A stretch of 64,000 bases of DNA. It comes from Ornithinimicrobium sediminis. GTDB lineage: Bacteria; Actinomycetota; Actinomycetes; Actinomycetales; Dermatophilaceae. The notes below the pieces were generated by a model. It ran no database searches and was not told where the DNA came from. It saw only the letters and a list, made by a program, of their open reading frames with translations. A program made the position numbers and the translations under genes. The first letter of the stretch is position 1, and every line of letters starts with the position of its first letter. Below, piece after piece: positions 1-9,632 of this stretch. The stretch covers positions 248,001-312,000 of the forward strand of contig NZ_JAJSDQ010000003.1 of assembly GCF_021272345.1 (NCBI RefSeq). The letters run 5' to 3'.

Positions 1-180
1 GTACATGCCCGGGCGCTTGCGCACCGCCTCCAGCCCCTCCAGGACCTGGATGGCGTTGGCGTCGTATGCCGGTGCGGTCGCCAGCGAGTCCGGCGCCCCC
101 TCCGGGACGGTCGCCTCGGGCAGCTCCGGCATCGCCGGTGTGGATGGGTGGTCCTCGGGTCCGACAGTGTTCTCGGGCAC
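1..180 (-). CDS. gyrB: DNA gyrase subunit B, N-terminal part (truncated by window edge)
   Basis: Only the first 60 codons are in the window. They start at a GTG at 180 that is preceded by an AAGGAG ribosome-binding site. After an acidic, Pro-rich N-terminal extension of about 38 residues the reading reaches YDANAIQVLEGLEAVRKRPG, which is the conserved entry of the GyrB GHKL ATPase domain. GyrB is the ATPase subunit of the type II topoisomerase that introduces negative supercoils. It follows recF and dciA on the same strand, as usual near actinobacterial origins. The start is well supported by the Shine-Dalgarno; the rest of the gene lies outside the window. Confidence 0.95.
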   Translation of the reverse strand, partial: MPENTVGPEDHPSTPAMPELPEATVPEGAPDSLATAPAYDANAIQVLEGLEAVRKRPGMY

Positions 181-213
181 GGGGCTCCTTCGGCAGGGGG
201 ATGGCAGGCCTCT

Positions 214-219
214 AGTTTA
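214..219 (-). promoter_or_regulatory. Probable -10 element of gyrB
   Basis: Read on the minus strand this AT-rich hexamer is TAAACT, the best -10 element in the 195-bp gap between dciA and gyrB. It lies about 34 bp upstream of the gyrB GTG. No convincing -35 is present at 16-18 bp. The same gap also holds a small hairpin (GGTCCA, 3-nt loop, TGGACC, 295-309) that may end the recF-dciA transcript. Confidence 0.4.
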
Positions 220-375
220 ACGGTCCGCGACCCCCGAACGTGCCATCCACAGCCTTCGGACGGCGATTTCAGCCCAGGAGACACCACGGTCCACGGTCCA
301 CCATGGACCCGAGGGGCTCAGCGGCCCACAGCCGCCTCTGCCGGATCCGGGTGCCGGCGGTCCGCGGGGACCGTC

Positions 376-939
376 TCAGCCGTAGGTGTCGCGCGGTCCG
401 GGACCCTGCGAGCGCAGCGGTCCCTTGCGCCAGCTGGGCCCGCCGGGAGCCTTCACGACGATGCTCGTGACGACCTCCGCACCGACCTCGGCGGTGATCC
501 GGGTCAGCACGGAGCTGACGAGCAGGCGCATCTGGGTGGCCCAGGCGGTGGAGTCGGCCTGCACGGTGAGCACCGTGCCCTCGAACGCCACCGGGGTGAC
601 GTGGGCGGCCACCTGGTATCCCACGATCGCCGGCCACCGGCCCACGACGGACCCGACCTGCAGGTCCGCCTCCCACCCGCGGGCGGACATCAGCCGGTCG
701 AGCTCGTCGCCGAGGGCCTGCGGGTCGCGGCCGCCCTGGCCGGTGGGGCTGCGCCGCTGGTGCAGCCCCCTGCCCTGCCCGGCCGACCGGGCGGCCTGGC
801 CCGGCCGGAAGCCACGCTCGCGGGCGCCTCGTCGGGCGCGTGCCACAGCGTCCCGCGCCGCCGCCAGCGGGTCGGCCTCCTCGGCCTCGTGCGGCGGCAG
901 CCCCTCGGCCCCCCGGCCGTCCTCCGGTGGTGTCGTCAC
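376..939 (-). CDS. dciA: DciA-type DUF721 protein (helicase-loading factor)
   Basis: A 187-residue protein. The N-terminal ~85 residues are charged and low in complexity. The rest matches the DUF721 domain, with [26 protein letters not shown] and the [11 protein letters not shown] stretch that is typical of the family. DciA is the widespread bacterial partner that helps load the DnaB replicative helicase; this function is known for the family and is inferred here. Its ATG overlaps the recF stop codon (ATGA), which suggests translational coupling. The gene order recF-DUF721-gyrB is standard in actinobacteria, which supports the call. Confidence 0.85.
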   Translation of the reverse strand: MTTPPEDGRGAEGLPPHEAEEADPLAAARDAVARARRGARERGFRPGQAARSAGQGRGLHQRRSPTGQGGRDPQALGDELDRLMSARGWEADLQVGSVVGRWPAIVGYQVAAHVTPVAFEGTVLTVQADSTAWATQMRLLVSSVLTRITAEVGAEVVTSIVVKAPGGPSWRKGPLRSQGPGPRDTYG

Positions 940-2156
940 GACGCCCGCCTGGTGACGGCGCCGTCGGCCACGTCGAAGACCGCGCCGGTGACCAGCTCCG
1001 CAGGCACGTCGTCGGGCACCGCCGCCGTGATGAGCACCTGCTCGCAGTCGGCCACGAGCTGCGCCAGCCGCCTGCGGCGACCGCTGTCGAGCTCGGCGAA
1101 GACGTCGTCGAGCACGAGCACCGGGTCGGTGCCGAGGTCGGTGCGCAGCAGGCGGAACGCGGCCAGCCGCAGCGCGAGGGCGATAGACCAGGACTCACCG
1201 TGGCTCGCGTAGCCCTTGGCCGGCAGGTCACCGAGCGAGAGCACGACGTCGTCGCGGTGCGGCCCGACGAGGCTGACCCCGCGCTCCTGCTCCTGGCGGC
1301 GCACCTGCTCGATGGTCGCGAGCACCGCCTGCCCGAGCTCCTCCTGCTCTGGCACCTGCCCCTGGGCCAGGGCCTCGGCGACCTCCGCGTGCAGGGAGGA
1401 CCGGTAGGTCGCGAGCACGGGCGTGTCCGCGTCGCTGATGGTGCGGTAGGCGTCCTGCAGGTAGGGCCCCAGGTCACGCAGCAGGCGCAGCCGGGCGTAG
1501 GTGAGGGCGGCACCGACCTGCGCCAGGTGCGCGTCGAACACCGTGAGGGTGGACAGCGCCGACTCCCGGGCGTCCTCCAGCGACTCCCCGGGGCCCAGCC
1601 GGGGCGCCGGCGCACGCCGTCGCGAGGAGCGTGGGTCGCGCCACAGCGCGGCGCCCGACCTCAGCAGGGCGTTGCGCTGCTTGAGCGCCTTGTCGTAGTC
1701 GGCACGCACCCCGGCCCAGCGGGGCTGGCGGGCCACGAGCAGGTCGTCCAGGAAGCGGCGCCGCTCCGAGGGGTCGCCCTTGACCAGGGCGAGGTCCTCC
1801 GGCGCGAAGAGCACCGTGCGCAGCGTGCCGAGCACGTCCCGCTGCCGGGTGAGCGCCGACCGGTTGAGCCGGGCGCGGTTGGCTTTCCCGGGCACGATCT
1901 CCAGCTCCACCAGCGAGGTGCGCCCGTCCCGCACGACCTCGGCCCGCACGACCGCCGAGGTGGAGCCGAAGCGCACCAGCGGGGCGTCCTGGGCCACCCG
2001 GTGGCTGGCCAGCGTCGCGACATACCCGGCAGCCTCGACGAGGTTGGTCTTGCCCTGTCCGTTGCGTCCCAGGAAGGTCGTCACCCCGGGGCCGAGGTCC
2101 ACGGTGACACTCGGGTAGCTGCGGAAGTCGGTGACGGACAGGCTCGTCAGGTGCAC
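936..2156 (-). CDS. recF: DNA replication and repair protein RecF
   Basis: A 406-residue SMC-like ATPase. It opens with [17 protein letters not shown], has a Walker A GRNGQGKT at residues 30-37, an ABC-type signature near [15 protein letters not shown], and a Walker [13 protein letters not shown] toward the C-terminus. RecF loads RecA at gapped DNA with RecO and RecR during recombinational repair and fork restart. The length is near the upper end for the family, owing to an Arg-rich insertion around residue 180. It overlaps dciA by 4 bp downstream and is separated from gndA by 22 bp upstream, so it probably shares a transcript with both. Confidence 0.97.
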   Translation of the reverse strand: MHLTSLSVTDFRSYPSVTVDLGPGVTTFLGRNGQGKTNLVEAAGYVATLASHRVAQDAPLVRFGSTSAVVRAEVVRDGRTSLVELEIVPGKANRARLNRSALTRQRDVLGTLRTVLFAPEDLALVKGDPSERRRFLDDLLVARQPRWAGVRADYDKALKQRNALLRSGAALWRDPRSSRRRAPAPRLGPGESLEDARESALSTLTVFDAHLAQVGAALTYARLRLLRDLGPYLQDAYRTISDADTPVLATYRSSLHAEVAEALAQGQVPEQEELGQAVLATIEQVRRQEQERGVSLVGPHRDDVVLSLGDLPAKGYASHGESWSIALALRLAAFRLLRTDLGTDPVLVLDDVFAELDSGRRRRLAQLVADCEQVLITAAVPDDVPAELVTGAVFDVADGAVTRRAS

Positions 2157-2178
2157 AGGGGGTCCGGTATGCCGGCGC

Positions 2179-3246
2179 TCAGGTCTTGTCGGCCTCGCCG
2201 GAGCCGGAGGTGGGCCCGGTGGGGTCGTCGGTCGCGCCCGCCCCGGACGACGGACCGGCCTCGTCCGCCTCCTCCTCGCGGTGCCCCGACGGCGGCGTCC
2301 GCTCGCCGTCGCCCTTGGGCTCCGCGCCCTCGTGCACCTCCTCCTGGCCCTCCTCGAGCTCGGCCTCGAGCATGCGCACGTGGTGCCCGCCGAACTCGCC
2401 GCGCAGCGCGGCCACCGCCTGCATCGCCGGGGAGTTCTCCTGGCGCGAGGCGAACCGGGCGAACAGCGCCGCGCTGATGACCGGCATGGGCACGGCGTGG
2501 TCGATCGCCTCCTGCACGGTCCAGCGGCCCTCCCCGGAGTCGGTGGTGTACTCGTCGATGCCCTTCAGCCCCGGGTTGTCCTCCAGGGCGTTGACCAGGA
2601 GGTCCAGCAGCCAGGAGCGCACCACCGTGCCGCGGCTCCAGGCCTCGAAGCAGCCCTTGACGTCCTTGACGATCTCCTTGGCGGTGAGCAGCTCGAAGCC
2701 CTCGGCGTAGGCGTGCATCAGGCCGTACTCGATGCCGTTGTGCACCATCTTCGCGTAGTGACCGGCTCCGACGTCGCCGGCATGCACGAAGCCCTCGCGC
2801 CGCGGGCCCTCCGGGCGCAGCGCGTCGAAGATCGGCATGACCTGCTCGACGTGCTCGGGGCGGCCACCGCACATCAGGCCGTAGCCGTTGTCCAGCCCCC
2901 AGATGCCGCCGGAGACACCGCAGTCGACGTAGCCGACGCCCTTGGCCGCCAGCTCCGCGTCGTGCCGCTCGTCGTCAGTGAAGTGGGAGTTGCCGCCCTC
3001 CACCACGATGTCGCCCTCGTCGAGCAGCTCGCCGAGCGCCTCCACGGTGCTGTGGGTGGGACCGCCGTGGGGCACCATCACCCACACGACGCGGGGCGCC
3101 TCCAGCGCCTTGACCATGTCCTCCAGGCTGTCGACGTCCCGGACGCTCTCGTCCAGGTCGTAGCCGAGGACCTCGTGGCCTGCGCGGCGCAGCCGCTCGC
3201 GCATGTTGCCGCCCATCTTCCCCAAACCGATCATTCCGAGCTGCAT
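2179..3246 (-). CDS. gnd: 6-phosphogluconate dehydrogenase, decarboxylating (short NAD type)
   Basis: I chose the ATG at 3246, preceded by AAAGGGACGGCAG; an upstream in-frame start would only add non-conserved sequence. The 355-residue product starts [15 protein letters not shown] with a Rossmann GLGKMG at 7-12. It has the substrate motif VSGG at 111-114 and the catalytic KMVHNGIE at 166-173. The enzyme converts 6-phosphogluconate to ribulose-5-phosphate and CO2 in the pentose phosphate pathway. It belongs to the short (~300-residue) class. The last ~65 residues are an acidic, Gly/Ser/Pro-rich tail that is not part of the family core. Position between dnaN and recF is typical of Streptomyces and relatives. 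Confidence 0.93.
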   Translation of the reverse strand: MQLGMIGLGKMGGNMRERLRRAGHEVLGYDLDESVRDVDSLEDMVKALEAPRVVWVMVPHGGPTHSTVEALGELLDEGDIVVEGGNSHFTDDERHDAELAAKGVGYVDCGVSGGIWGLDNGYGLMCGGRPEHVEQVMPIFDALRPEGPRREGFVHAGDVGAGHYAKMVHNGIEYGLMHAYAEGFELLTAKEIVKDVKGCFEAWSRGTVVRSWLLDLLVNALEDNPGLKGIDEYTTDSGEGRWTVQEAIDHAVPMPVISAALFARFASRQENSPAMQAVAALRGEFGGHHVRMLEAELEEGQEEVHEGAEPKGDGERTPPSGHREEEADEAGPSSGAGATDDPTGPTSGSGEADKT

Positions 3247-3298
3247 CTGCCGTCCCTTTCGGTGTCGTCGTGCGTGTCGGTGGTCGGTGCCGGGCACC

Positions 3299-4432
3299 TC
3301 ATCCCGCGAAGCGCACCGGCATCAACACGTAGCGGTAGGTCTCGTCGGAGTCACCCTCCGACTCGGCCTGACCGGAGATCACGCACGGTCGTGACGGCTG
3401 GGTGAAGGCCATCCGGGTGTAGTCGGTGCCCAGTGCCCCGAGTCCGTCGAGGAGGAACTGCGGGTTGAACGCGCTCTCGATCTCCGGTCCGGTCAGCGAC
3501 GCCTCGATGGCCTCGCTGCCCTGTGCATCGTCCCCCGTGCCGGCCTCGATCGCGACCTGACCATCCGTGAAGCGCAGCCGCACCGGCGTGTTGCGCTCGG
3601 CCACCAGGGCGACCCGGCGCACCGCCTCGATCAGCGTGCCCGTGTGCATCACGGCAACGGTGTCCACGCTCGAGGGGAAGATCGAGGTGACCTTCGGGTA
3701 CTCCCCGTCCAGCAGCCGCGTGGTGGCCCGCCGGGAACCGGCCTCGAAGCCGATGAGCCCGTCGCCGTGGTCGGCGTCTCCGAGGGCGACGTCGATGGAG
3801 CCGGCCGCACCGAGCGCCTTGGCGGTCTCCGAGAGGGTGCGGGCCGGGACGAGCGCCACGTGCGAGGCCTCCGGCGAGGAGGGGTGCCAGGTGAGCTCAC
3901 GCATGGCCAGGCGGTAGCGGTCGGTGGCCAGCATGGTGACCTTGTCGCCGTCGATCTCGACACGGACCCCGGTGAGGATGGGCAGGGTGTCGCCGCGGTC
4001 GGCGGCCACCGACACCTGCGCGACGGCCTGGGTGAAGGCCGGCCCGGGGATCGTCCCGCTGGACTCCGCCGGCGAGGGCAGGTTGGGGTAGTCGGCGACC
4101 GGCATCTGGATGAGCGAGAAGCGGCTGGACCCGCAGGACAGCTGGACCTTGGTGCCCTCGGCCGAGATCTCCACCGGCTTGGCCGGGAGGTTGCGCGAGA
4201 TGTCGGCGAGCAGCTTGCCCAGGACCAGCACCGTGCCACCTTCGGCGACGTCGGCCTCGACGGTCACCGTGGCGGAGATCTCGTAGTCGAAGGCGGACAG
4301 CGTGAGGGTGCCCTCCTCGTCGGCCTGGAGGCGCACACCGGCCAGGACCGGCACGGGCGGGCGGCTGCTCAGGCCGCGCACGACCCAGGCCACGGCCTCG
4401 GCGAGCACGTCGCGCTCTACACGGAACTTCAC
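3299..4432 (-). CDS. dnaN: DNA polymerase III beta subunit (sliding clamp)
   Basis: The start is a GTG at 4432 preceded by AGAGGGCTGAC, giving VKFRVERDVLAEAVAWV, the usual beginning of actinobacterial DnaN. The 377-residue product has the three clamp repeats, including PVPVLAGVRL, the ATDRYRLAMREL segment of the middle domain, and the C-terminal end YRYVLMPVRFAG that shapes the peptide-binding pocket. It tethers the replicative polymerase to DNA. It is the first gene left of oriC and has its own good promoter (4492-4520). Confidence 0.97.
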   Translation of the reverse strand: MKFRVERDVLAEAVAWVVRGLSSRPPVPVLAGVRLQADEEGTLTLSAFDYEISATVTVEADVAEGGTVLVLGKLLADISRNLPAKPVEISAEGTKVQLSCGSSRFSLIQMPVADYPNLPSPAESSGTIPGPAFTQAVAQVSVAADRGDTLPILTGVRVEIDGDKVTMLATDRYRLAMRELTWHPSSPEASHVALVPARTLSETAKALGAAGSIDVALGDADHGDGLIGFEAGSRRATTRLLDGEYPKVTSIFPSSVDTVAVMHTGTLIEAVRRVALVAERNTPVRLRFTDGQVAIEAGTGDDAQGSEAIEASLTGPEIESAFNPQFLLDGLGALGTDYTRMAFTQPSRPCVISGQAESEGDSDETYRYVLMPVRFAG

Positions 4433-5019
4433 GTCAGCCCTCTTCGCATCGTCACGGACTCGGCCCGTCCTCGGACCACAGGTGAAGGATGACATTAGCC
4501 GTGAGCCGCTGCCCCGCCAACCCGTGGACGTTCTTGTGGTTCACGCCGTCCGGGCGGTTGTCCCCAGGGACGTGGGACGGGATCCCGGGATGATGAGGAC
4601 TCGTCATCGTCGTAGGGGCTGTGGACGGAGTGGACAACCTCGTCCCGGCGCAGGTCGCCCGGTGCGATCGGGGTGTGCACAGGGGGTGGAGGGCGGCGGT
4701 GGACGAAGCACGGTGCCTGGGGAGCGCCGGCGTCCCTCCACAGGCAGTTGACGCCGGACCACCGGCTTGTCCGCATCCGGACCGCCTCTGCGCGCAGGTT
4801 GTCCCCAGGCCGTGTGCACGCCGCCGACTCCGGGCGGACACGTGACATATCGTTGAACCTTCAACCACTACCCACAGTGTTGTCCACAGGGTGGGGACAA
4901 CCTGGGGCACTCCGAGGTCCTGGCGGGTCGCAGGGCGTCGAGGCATCCACATGGGCGGTGGACGGACCCCCTGACGCCCGTGGACACGGCCGCTGCCGGC
5001 GACGGGCCTGGCGGCAGGG
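4433..5019. other. oriC: Chromosomal replication origin oriC (dnaA-dnaN intergenic region)
   Basis: A 587-bp non-coding gap between dnaN and dnaA. It contains DnaA boxes close to the high-GC consensus TTGTCCACA. The box at 4880-4888 (plus strand) is perfect. One-mismatch boxes are at 4558-4566 and 4799-4807 (TTGTCCCCA), 4767-4775 (TTGTCCGCA), and on the minus strand at 4629-4637 and 4892-4900. Several weaker GTGGAC-type sites lie between them. A relatively AT-rich spot with the palindrome GTTGAA-CC-TTCAAC (4852-4865) adjoins the perfect box and is a candidate unwinding element. Known actinobacterial origins occupy this same gap. No convincing protein-coding gene is seen here. Confidence 0.9.
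4492..4520 (-). promoter_or_regulatory. Probable dnaN promoter
   Basis: On the minus strand the -35 TTGGCG (4520-4515) and the -10 TAATGT (4497-4492) are separated by exactly 17 bp. This is the best sigma-70-type (HrdB/SigA) promoter in the origin region. Transcription would start near 4485 and leave a leader of about 50 nt before the dnaN GTG. Confidence 0.6.
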
Positions 5020-6510
5020 TCAGCGGGCAGCGGCCTTGCGGATGGTGCCGGTGAGCTCGGTGATCTGGTCGAACAACGCCCGGCGCTCGCCGATGAGCTG
5101 GCGGATCTTGCGCTCGGCGTGCATGACGGTCGTGTGGTCGCGTCCACCGAACTCCTGGCCGATCTTGGGCAGCGAGAGGTCGGTGAGCTCGCGGCAGAGG
5201 TACATCGCGATCTGCCGCGCGTTGACGAGGGTGCGCGAGCGCGACGTCCCGCACAGGTCGTCGACGCTGATGCGGAAGTAGTCGGCGACCTCGGTCATGA
5301 TCGTCTGTGCCGTGATCCGGCCGGACTCCGCGTTGGGGATGATGTCCTTCAGGACGTGGGCCGCCAGGTCCCGGTTCGGGGGCTGGCCGCTGAGCGAGGC
5401 GAAGGCGGTGACCCGGATGAGGGCGCCTTCCAGCTCGCGGATGTTGGTCGTGATCTTCGTGCCGATGAGCTCGAGCACGTCGTCGGGGGTGGTCATCCCC
5501 TCCTGCGCGGCCTTCTTCTTGAGGATCGCGATGCGGGTCTCGAGGTCCGGCGGCTGGACGTCCGTGAGCAGTCCCCACTCGAACCGGCTGCGCAGCCGCT
5601 CCGCGAAGCCGGACAGCTTCTTCGGCGGCTGGTCGGAGGTGATGACGACCTGCTTCTCGCTGTTGTGCAGGGTGTTGAACGTGTGGAAGAACTCCTCGAC
5701 CGTCTGCTCCTTGCCCTGCAGGAACTGGATGTCGTCGATGAGCAGGAAGTCCACGTTGCGGTACCGACGCTGGAAGGCGCCGGCCTTGTCGTCGCGGATG
5801 CTGTTGATGAAGTCGTTGGTGAACTCCTCGGAGTTCACGTAGCGCACCCGGGTCTCGGGGTAGAGGTTGCGGGCGTAGTGGCCGATGGCGTGCAGCAGGT
5901 GGGTCTTGCCCAGGCCCGACTCGCCGTAGATGAACAGCGGGTTGTAGGCGCGGGCCGGCGACTCGGCGACAGCCAGGGACGCGGCGTGCGCGAAGCGGTT
6001 GGAGGAGCCGGAGACGAAGGTGTCGAAGGTGTACTTCGGGTTCAGCCGGGAGTCACCGTCGGTGGTGGTCGCCACCCCCACCCCCGCGTGCCGCGGCGGA
6101 GGGCGCAGCTCGTCGGTGTCGCCGCCCGCGGGCAGGGAGCCGTCGGGCAGGGAGCCGTCGGTGCTCGCCTCGACGGGTGCGACCCCTGCGGCGACGCCGT
6201 TGAGCTCGTGCGGGTGCGGCGCTCCCTCGCCCTCCACCTCGCGCCGCAGCTCGTCGTCGACGGTCACCGCCAGGCGCACGTCACGGTCCAGGTTCTGGGA
6301 CAGGGCCCGGCTGACCGGGAGCCGCAGCGAGGTCTCGAGCGTCTCCTTGGTGTGCGAGTACGGGACGGCGAGCAGGGCCGTGGAGTCGAGCAGGCCGACG
6401 AAGCGGGTGAGGCGCAGGAAGGCCCTCTCACGAGGGGCGATGCCCGAGGAGTCGAGCTGCTCGACGACGCGAGCCCAGATGACCGGGTAGTCGAGCTGCT
6501 CCTGAGACAT
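5020..6510 (-). CDS. dnaA: Chromosomal replication initiator protein DnaA
   Basis: A 496-residue AAA+ initiator. Domain I occupies roughly residues 1-85. Residues 95-150 form a Gly/Pro-rich linker (domain II). The AAA+ module has Walker A GESGLGKT at 196-203, Walker [10 protein letters not shown] around 256-264, and an arginine-finger region [12 protein letters not shown]. Domain IV carries the DNA-binding signature [15 protein letters not shown] near the C-terminus. It binds DnaA boxes in oriC and melts the origin. The start ATG has a weak upstream AAGGA. A cluster of DnaA boxes 90-135 bp upstream suggests autoregulation. Confidence 0.98.
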   Translation of the reverse strand: MSQEQLDYPVIWARVVEQLDSSGIAPRERAFLRLTRFVGLLDSTALLAVPYSHTKETLETSLRLPVSRALSQNLDRDVRLAVTVDDELRREVEGEGAPHPHELNGVAAGVAPVEASTDGSLPDGSLPAGGDTDELRPPPRHAGVGVATTTDGDSRLNPKYTFDTFVSGSSNRFAHAASLAVAESPARAYNPLFIYGESGLGKTHLLHAIGHYARNLYPETRVRYVNSEEFTNDFINSIRDDKAGAFQRRYRNVDFLLIDDIQFLQGKEQTVEEFFHTFNTLHNSEKQVVITSDQPPKKLSGFAERLRSRFEWGLLTDVQPPDLETRIAILKKKAAQEGMTTPDDVLELIGTKITTNIRELEGALIRVTAFASLSGQPPNRDLAAHVLKDIIPNAESGRITAQTIMTEVADYFRISVDDLCGTSRSRTLVNARQIAMYLCRELTDLSLPKIGQEFGGRDHTTVMHAERKIRQLIGERRALFDQITELTGTIRKAAAR

Positions 6511-6599
6511 CGTTGCGACGCGTCCTTACTCTGTCGTCGGGCGTACGGTCAGGCGCGCCTGCCGGCCCCGCTGGTGCGAGTATGCGGCCACGACACCCC

Positions 6600-6644
6600 T
6601 CGTCCACAAGGTTATCCACAACCTGTGAATAAACTGGTGGACAA
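6600..6644. promoter_or_regulatory. DnaA-box cluster upstream of dnaA
   Basis: Four boxes lie within 45 bp: TCGTCCACA (6600-6608), a perfect TTATCCACA (6612-6620), its inverted near-copy reading TTATTCACA on the minus strand (6624-6632), and TTGTCCACC on the minus strand (6636-6644). This is the most AT-rich spot in the 535-bp gap between dnaA and rpmH. A minus-strand TTGTGG overlapping the boxes followed by CATACT about 19 bp later could be the dnaA promoter. DnaA bound here would then repress its own gene. The box calls are direct; the autoregulation is inference from well-studied dnaA promoters. Confidence 0.75.
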
Positions 6645-6810
6645 GGGACCGGAAGTGGCGACCGTAACAAGGGCCGGACGCCCCGGCAAGTGGCGGCGAC
6701 ACCCACCATGTCACGACTCTGCTGCTCCTCGGCGTGTCGCCGCTGGGCGACGGCTGCGGCAGGTGAAGATCTGAGGTTCAGTGGAGCGCAGGACGAGGGC
6801 CTCGCGCGGT

Positions 6811-6840
6811 TTGACCAGTGTGTCTGGCCTCGCGTACCGT
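6811..6840 (+). promoter_or_regulatory. Promoter of the rpmH-rnpA operon
   Basis: TTGACC (6811-6816) and TACCGT (6835-6840) are separated by 18 bp. That is a good housekeeping-type promoter reading toward rpmH. It predicts a leader of about 200 nt. No other feature is evident in 6841-7045 apart from the rpmH ribosome-binding site CGGAG just before the ATG. Confidence 0.55.
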
Positions 6841-7045
6841 GGTCGCTGCCGTTGTGTCGGCCGTTTTCGCCTGCCCATGAGGATCGCGTTCGGACCGCGC
6901 CCGGGAGCCAGCGCCCAGTGCGCCACTCCCTCGCGTGCCCGGGTGTGCCGGCGTGGGCTTTCGATTGCGGCCGGTCACGGTCCCGTACACACCACCTCAT
7001 CGCCTCAAGCGGTGGCAGGCATGTCACCGCGGTCACGGAGCAGTC

Positions 7046-7183
7046 ATGAGCAAGCGCACGTTCCAGCCCAACAACCGCCGCCGGGCGAAGGTCCACGGCT
7101 TCCGCCTGCGGATGCGCACCCGTGCCGGCCGGTCGATCCTGGCTGCCCGCAGGCGCAAGGGCCGCTCCTCGATCTCGGCCTGA
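7046..7183 (+). CDS. rpmH: 50S ribosomal protein bL34
   Basis: A 45-residue, highly basic protein beginning [20 protein letters not shown] and ending [11 protein letters not shown], the unmistakable pattern of bL34. The ATG at 7046 has a GGAG sequence 8 bp upstream. It is a structural protein of the large ribosomal subunit. It is directly followed by rnpA, the near-universal bacterial arrangement. Confidence 0.97.
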   Translation: MSKRTFQPNNRRRAKVHGFRLRMRTRAGRSILAARRRKGRSSISA

Positions 7184-7209
7184 GGCCGCGGTCGGGACCG
7201 GCGCGCGCC

Positions 7210-7575
7210 GTGCTGCCTCGCCGTCACCGACTGACCCGACCGGAGGAGTTCCGAGCCGTCCTGCGAGGCGGTGCCCGGAGCGGCACCCGTCGGGCAGGCG
7301 GCCATGTCGTCATGGTGCACAGGCTCGACGTCGACGCCGGTGCAGGCCGCCAGCCCCGCCCTGCCCGCGTCGGTTTCGTGGTCTCCAAGGCCGTCGGCAA
7401 CTCGGTTGTGCGGCACAGGGTCACCCGCCGGTTGCGGGCGTTGGTGGCGGAGCGGCTGGACACCCTGCCCCCGGGCACCGACCTGGTCGTCCGGGCCCAG
7501 CCGGCGGCGGCGGCGGCAGACTCCTCCGAGCTGGGGAGTGCGCTGGACCGGGCCCTGGCCAAGGTCGCGCCATGA
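7210..7575 (+). CDS. rnpA: Ribonuclease P protein component
   Basis: A GTG start at 7210 gives a 121-residue protein beginning [18 protein letters not shown], as RnpA proteins do. The conserved RNA-binding segment [19 protein letters not shown] lies near the middle. RnpA is the protein cofactor of the RNase P ribozyme that matures tRNA 5' ends. The open frame extends further upstream through rpmH, but that part is an artefact of high GC. The stop overlaps the yidD start (ATGA). Confidence 0.93.
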   Translation: MLPRRHRLTRPEEFRAVLRGGARSGTRRAGGHVVMVHRLDVDAGAGRQPRPARVGFVVSKAVGNSVVRHRVTRRLRALVAERLDTLPPGTDLVVRAQPAAAAADSSELGSALDRALAKVAP

Positions 7576-7880
7576 GCGCCACGACCTCCGGACCCGCCGG
7601 ACGTTCGTGGCGCGAGCTGCTGGCGCAGCCGCTGATCTGGCTCGTCCGTGCCTACCAGCTGGTCGTCTCCCCCCTCCTGGGCCCGACGTGCAAGTTCTAC
7701 CCGTCCTGCTCCACCTACGCCGTGGACGCCCTCCGGACCCACGGGCCCCTGACCGGGGTCTGGCTGGCCGGACGGCGCCTGCTGCGATGCCACCCGTGGA
7801 GCCACGGCGGCGTCGACCACGTGCCTCCCCGAGCGAGCACCGTCATGACCACCGGTGAGCCCGGCTCACCACGAGACTGA
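7572..7880 (+). CDS. yidD: Membrane protein insertion efficiency factor YidD
   Basis: A 102-residue protein with the YidD family hallmarks: an amphipathic/hydrophobic N-terminal stretch [20 protein letters not shown], the cysteine-containing [15 protein letters not shown], and [19 protein letters not shown]. It assists YidC-dependent membrane protein insertion. The ATG overlaps the rnpA stop and yidC follows after 7 bp, matching the conserved rnpA-yidD-yidC operon. Confidence 0.93.
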   Translation: MSATTSGPAGRSWRELLAQPLIWLVRAYQLVVSPLLGPTCKFYPSCSTYAVDALRTHGPLTGVWLAGRRLLRCHPWSHGGVDHVPPRASTVMTTGEPGSPRD

Positions 7881-7887
7881 GGACCCT

Positions 7888-8889
7888 ATGGGCTTCTTCG
7901 CCGCGTTGATGTACCCCTTCGAGTGGTTCGTCGCCTCCATCCTGGCGGGCGCCGAGACGCTGCTGACGACGTTCGGCCTGGCACCGACCAGCGGCTGGAC
8001 GTGGGCCCTGTCCATCGTCTGCCTCGTGGTGGTCCTGCGCATCCTGCTCATGCCCCTCTTCGTGCGGCAGATCCGGGCGCAGCGACGGATGCAGCTGCTG
8101 CAGCCCGAGCTCATGAAGATCCAGAAGAAGTACAAGGGCAAGAAGGACGAGGCCTCGCGCAAGGCGATGACCGAGGAGTCCTTCGCCCTCTACAAGAAGC
8201 ACGGCACCAACCCGTTCTCGTCGTGCCTGCCGATCCTGCTGCAGATGCCGTTCTTCTTCGCGCTGTTCAGGATCCTCAACAACATCCCCGGCATCGCCGA
8301 CGGGTCACGGACCGCTCCGGGCTTCTTCACCGCCGAGCTGGCCCAGACGATGCAGGAGGCCACCCTGCTGGGGGCCAACCTGACCTCGAGCTTCCTCTAC
8401 AGTGACGACGTCTCCGCGAAGGTCCTGTCGCTGGTGCTCATCGTCGCGATGTCGCTGACGCAGTTCATCACCTCGCATCAGCTGATGCGCAAGAACATGC
8501 CGGCGGCTGCCCTCGACAGCCCCATGGCTCGCCAGCAGCAGATCCTTATCTACGTGCTCCCCGTGATGTTCGCGGTCTTCGGGGTGAACTTCCCCCTCGG
8601 TGTGCTCATCTACTGGACGACCACCAACCTGTGGACCATGGGTCAGCAGTTCTACGTCATCCGCGCCATGCCGGCCCCGGGCTCGCTGGCCGAGAAGGCG
8701 CTCGAGGAGCGCCGGCTCGCCAAGGGCAAGCCGCTGAAGAAGTTCCAGTTGAGCGACACCGTCGAGGTGGAGGACGCGCCCGAGGAGGAGACGCCCGGCA
8801 GGACGAGTGGACAGCGGGCCCAGCCTCAGGGCAAGGCTCGGGCCAAGAAGAAGAAGAAGAAGAACAACAACCGGCCCAAGGGGCGGTGA
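7888..8889 (+). CDS. yidC: Membrane protein insertase YidC/Oxa1 family
   Basis: A 333-residue polytopic membrane protein starting MGFFAALMYPFEWFVASIL. It is the short Gram-positive form, without the large periplasmic domain of proteobacterial YidC. The basic cytoplasmic hairpin RQIRAQRRMQLLQPELMKIQ and the following helices are typical. The C-terminus is a Lys/Asn-rich tail (KKKKKKNNNRPKGR), which in related insertases contacts the ribosome. It inserts proteins into the membrane with or without SecYEG. The upstream in-frame codons from 7855 overlap yidD and were not used. Confidence 0.95.
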   Translation: MGFFAALMYPFEWFVASILAGAETLLTTFGLAPTSGWTWALSIVCLVVVLRILLMPLFVRQIRAQRRMQLLQPELMKIQKKYKGKKDEASRKAMTEESFALYKKHGTNPFSSCLPILLQMPFFFALFRILNNIPGIADGSRTAPGFFTAELAQTMQEATLLGANLTSSFLYSDDVSAKVLSLVLIVAMSLTQFITSHQLMRKNMPAAALDSPMARQQQILIYVLPVMFAVFGVNFPLGVLIYWTTTNLWTMGQQFYVIRAMPAPGSLAEKALEERRLAKGKPLKKFQLSDTVEVEDAPEEETPGRTSGQRAQPQGKARAKKKKKKNNNRPKGR

Positions 8890-9004
8890 CGCCGGGGTGG
8901 ACGACGACACCAGCGCACCGCGTGAGCACGCCGAGGATGCTTCCGACGGCGTGGCTCAGCCCACTGCACCAGCCCGACCGCATGACACCGACAGGGAGAC
9001 ACCC

Positions 9005-9577
9005 ATGAGTGCTGAGACCACCGACGCAGAGCACACCACGGCCGAGGAGAGCCCGACCGTGACCGGGTCGTCGGACCCGGCGACCTCCCAGCGTGGGTCC
9101 GCGAGGAGGCGCGACCTCGAGCGTGAGGGCGAGATCGCTGCGGACTTCCTGGAGACACTGCTGGACATCGCCGACCTCGACGGTGACCTGGAGGTGGATG
9201 TCGACGGGGACCGTGCGGCTGTCTCCGTCGTCGACTCCGAGGACGGGTCGGTCCCGCGGCGTCTCGTGGGACCGGACGGCAGCGTCCTGGAGGCCCTCCA
9301 GGAGCTCACCCGGCTGGCGGTGCAGGCCGAGACCGGTGACCGCAGCCGCCTGATGCTGGACGTCGCGGGCCACCGGGCCCAGCGCCGAGCCGCCCTGGTG
9401 GAGCTGGCTCGTGAGGTCGTGGAGTCCGTCCGGAGCTCGGGTGAGCGGCGTGACCTGGAGCCCATGACGGCTTTCGAGCGCAAGGTCGTGCATGATGAGG
9501 TGCTCCGTGCCGGCCTGCGCTCGGAGTCCGAGGGCGAGGAGCCCCAGCGCCACGTCGTCGTGCTTCCGGCGTCCTGA
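9005..9577 (+). CDS. jag: Jag/KhpB-type RNA-binding protein (KH-R3H)
   Basis: A 190-residue protein. The first ~40 residues are acidic and Thr/Ser-rich. A KH-type domain follows, including VPRRLVGPDGSVLEALQELTRLA. The C-terminal R3H domain contains RRDLEPMTAFERKVVHDEV with the conserved Arg and His. Homologues (KhpB) pair with KhpA to bind RNA and influence cell elongation and division. The ATG at 9005 has GGGAG upstream. Position between yidC and rsmG matches other actinobacteria. Confidence 0.9.
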   Translation: MSAETTDAEHTTAEESPTVTGSSDPATSQRGSARRRDLEREGEIAADFLETLLDIADLDGDLEVDVDGDRAAVSVVDSEDGSVPRRLVGPDGSVLEALQELTRLAVQAETGDRSRLMLDVAGHRAQRRAALVELAREVVESVRSSGERRDLEPMTAFERKVVHDEVLRAGLRSESEGEEPQRHVVVLPAS

Positions 9578-9632
9578 CGTCGACCCGGACCGCACCACAC
9601 CGGGGTCGACACGGCCCCCTGCCCGAGGAGGG

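Noticed and set aside
6841-7045. Possible small genes in the dnaA-rpmH gap
   Set aside because: Open frames exist on both strands but none has a plausible ribosome-binding site or family resemblance; the region is best read as the rpmH leader.
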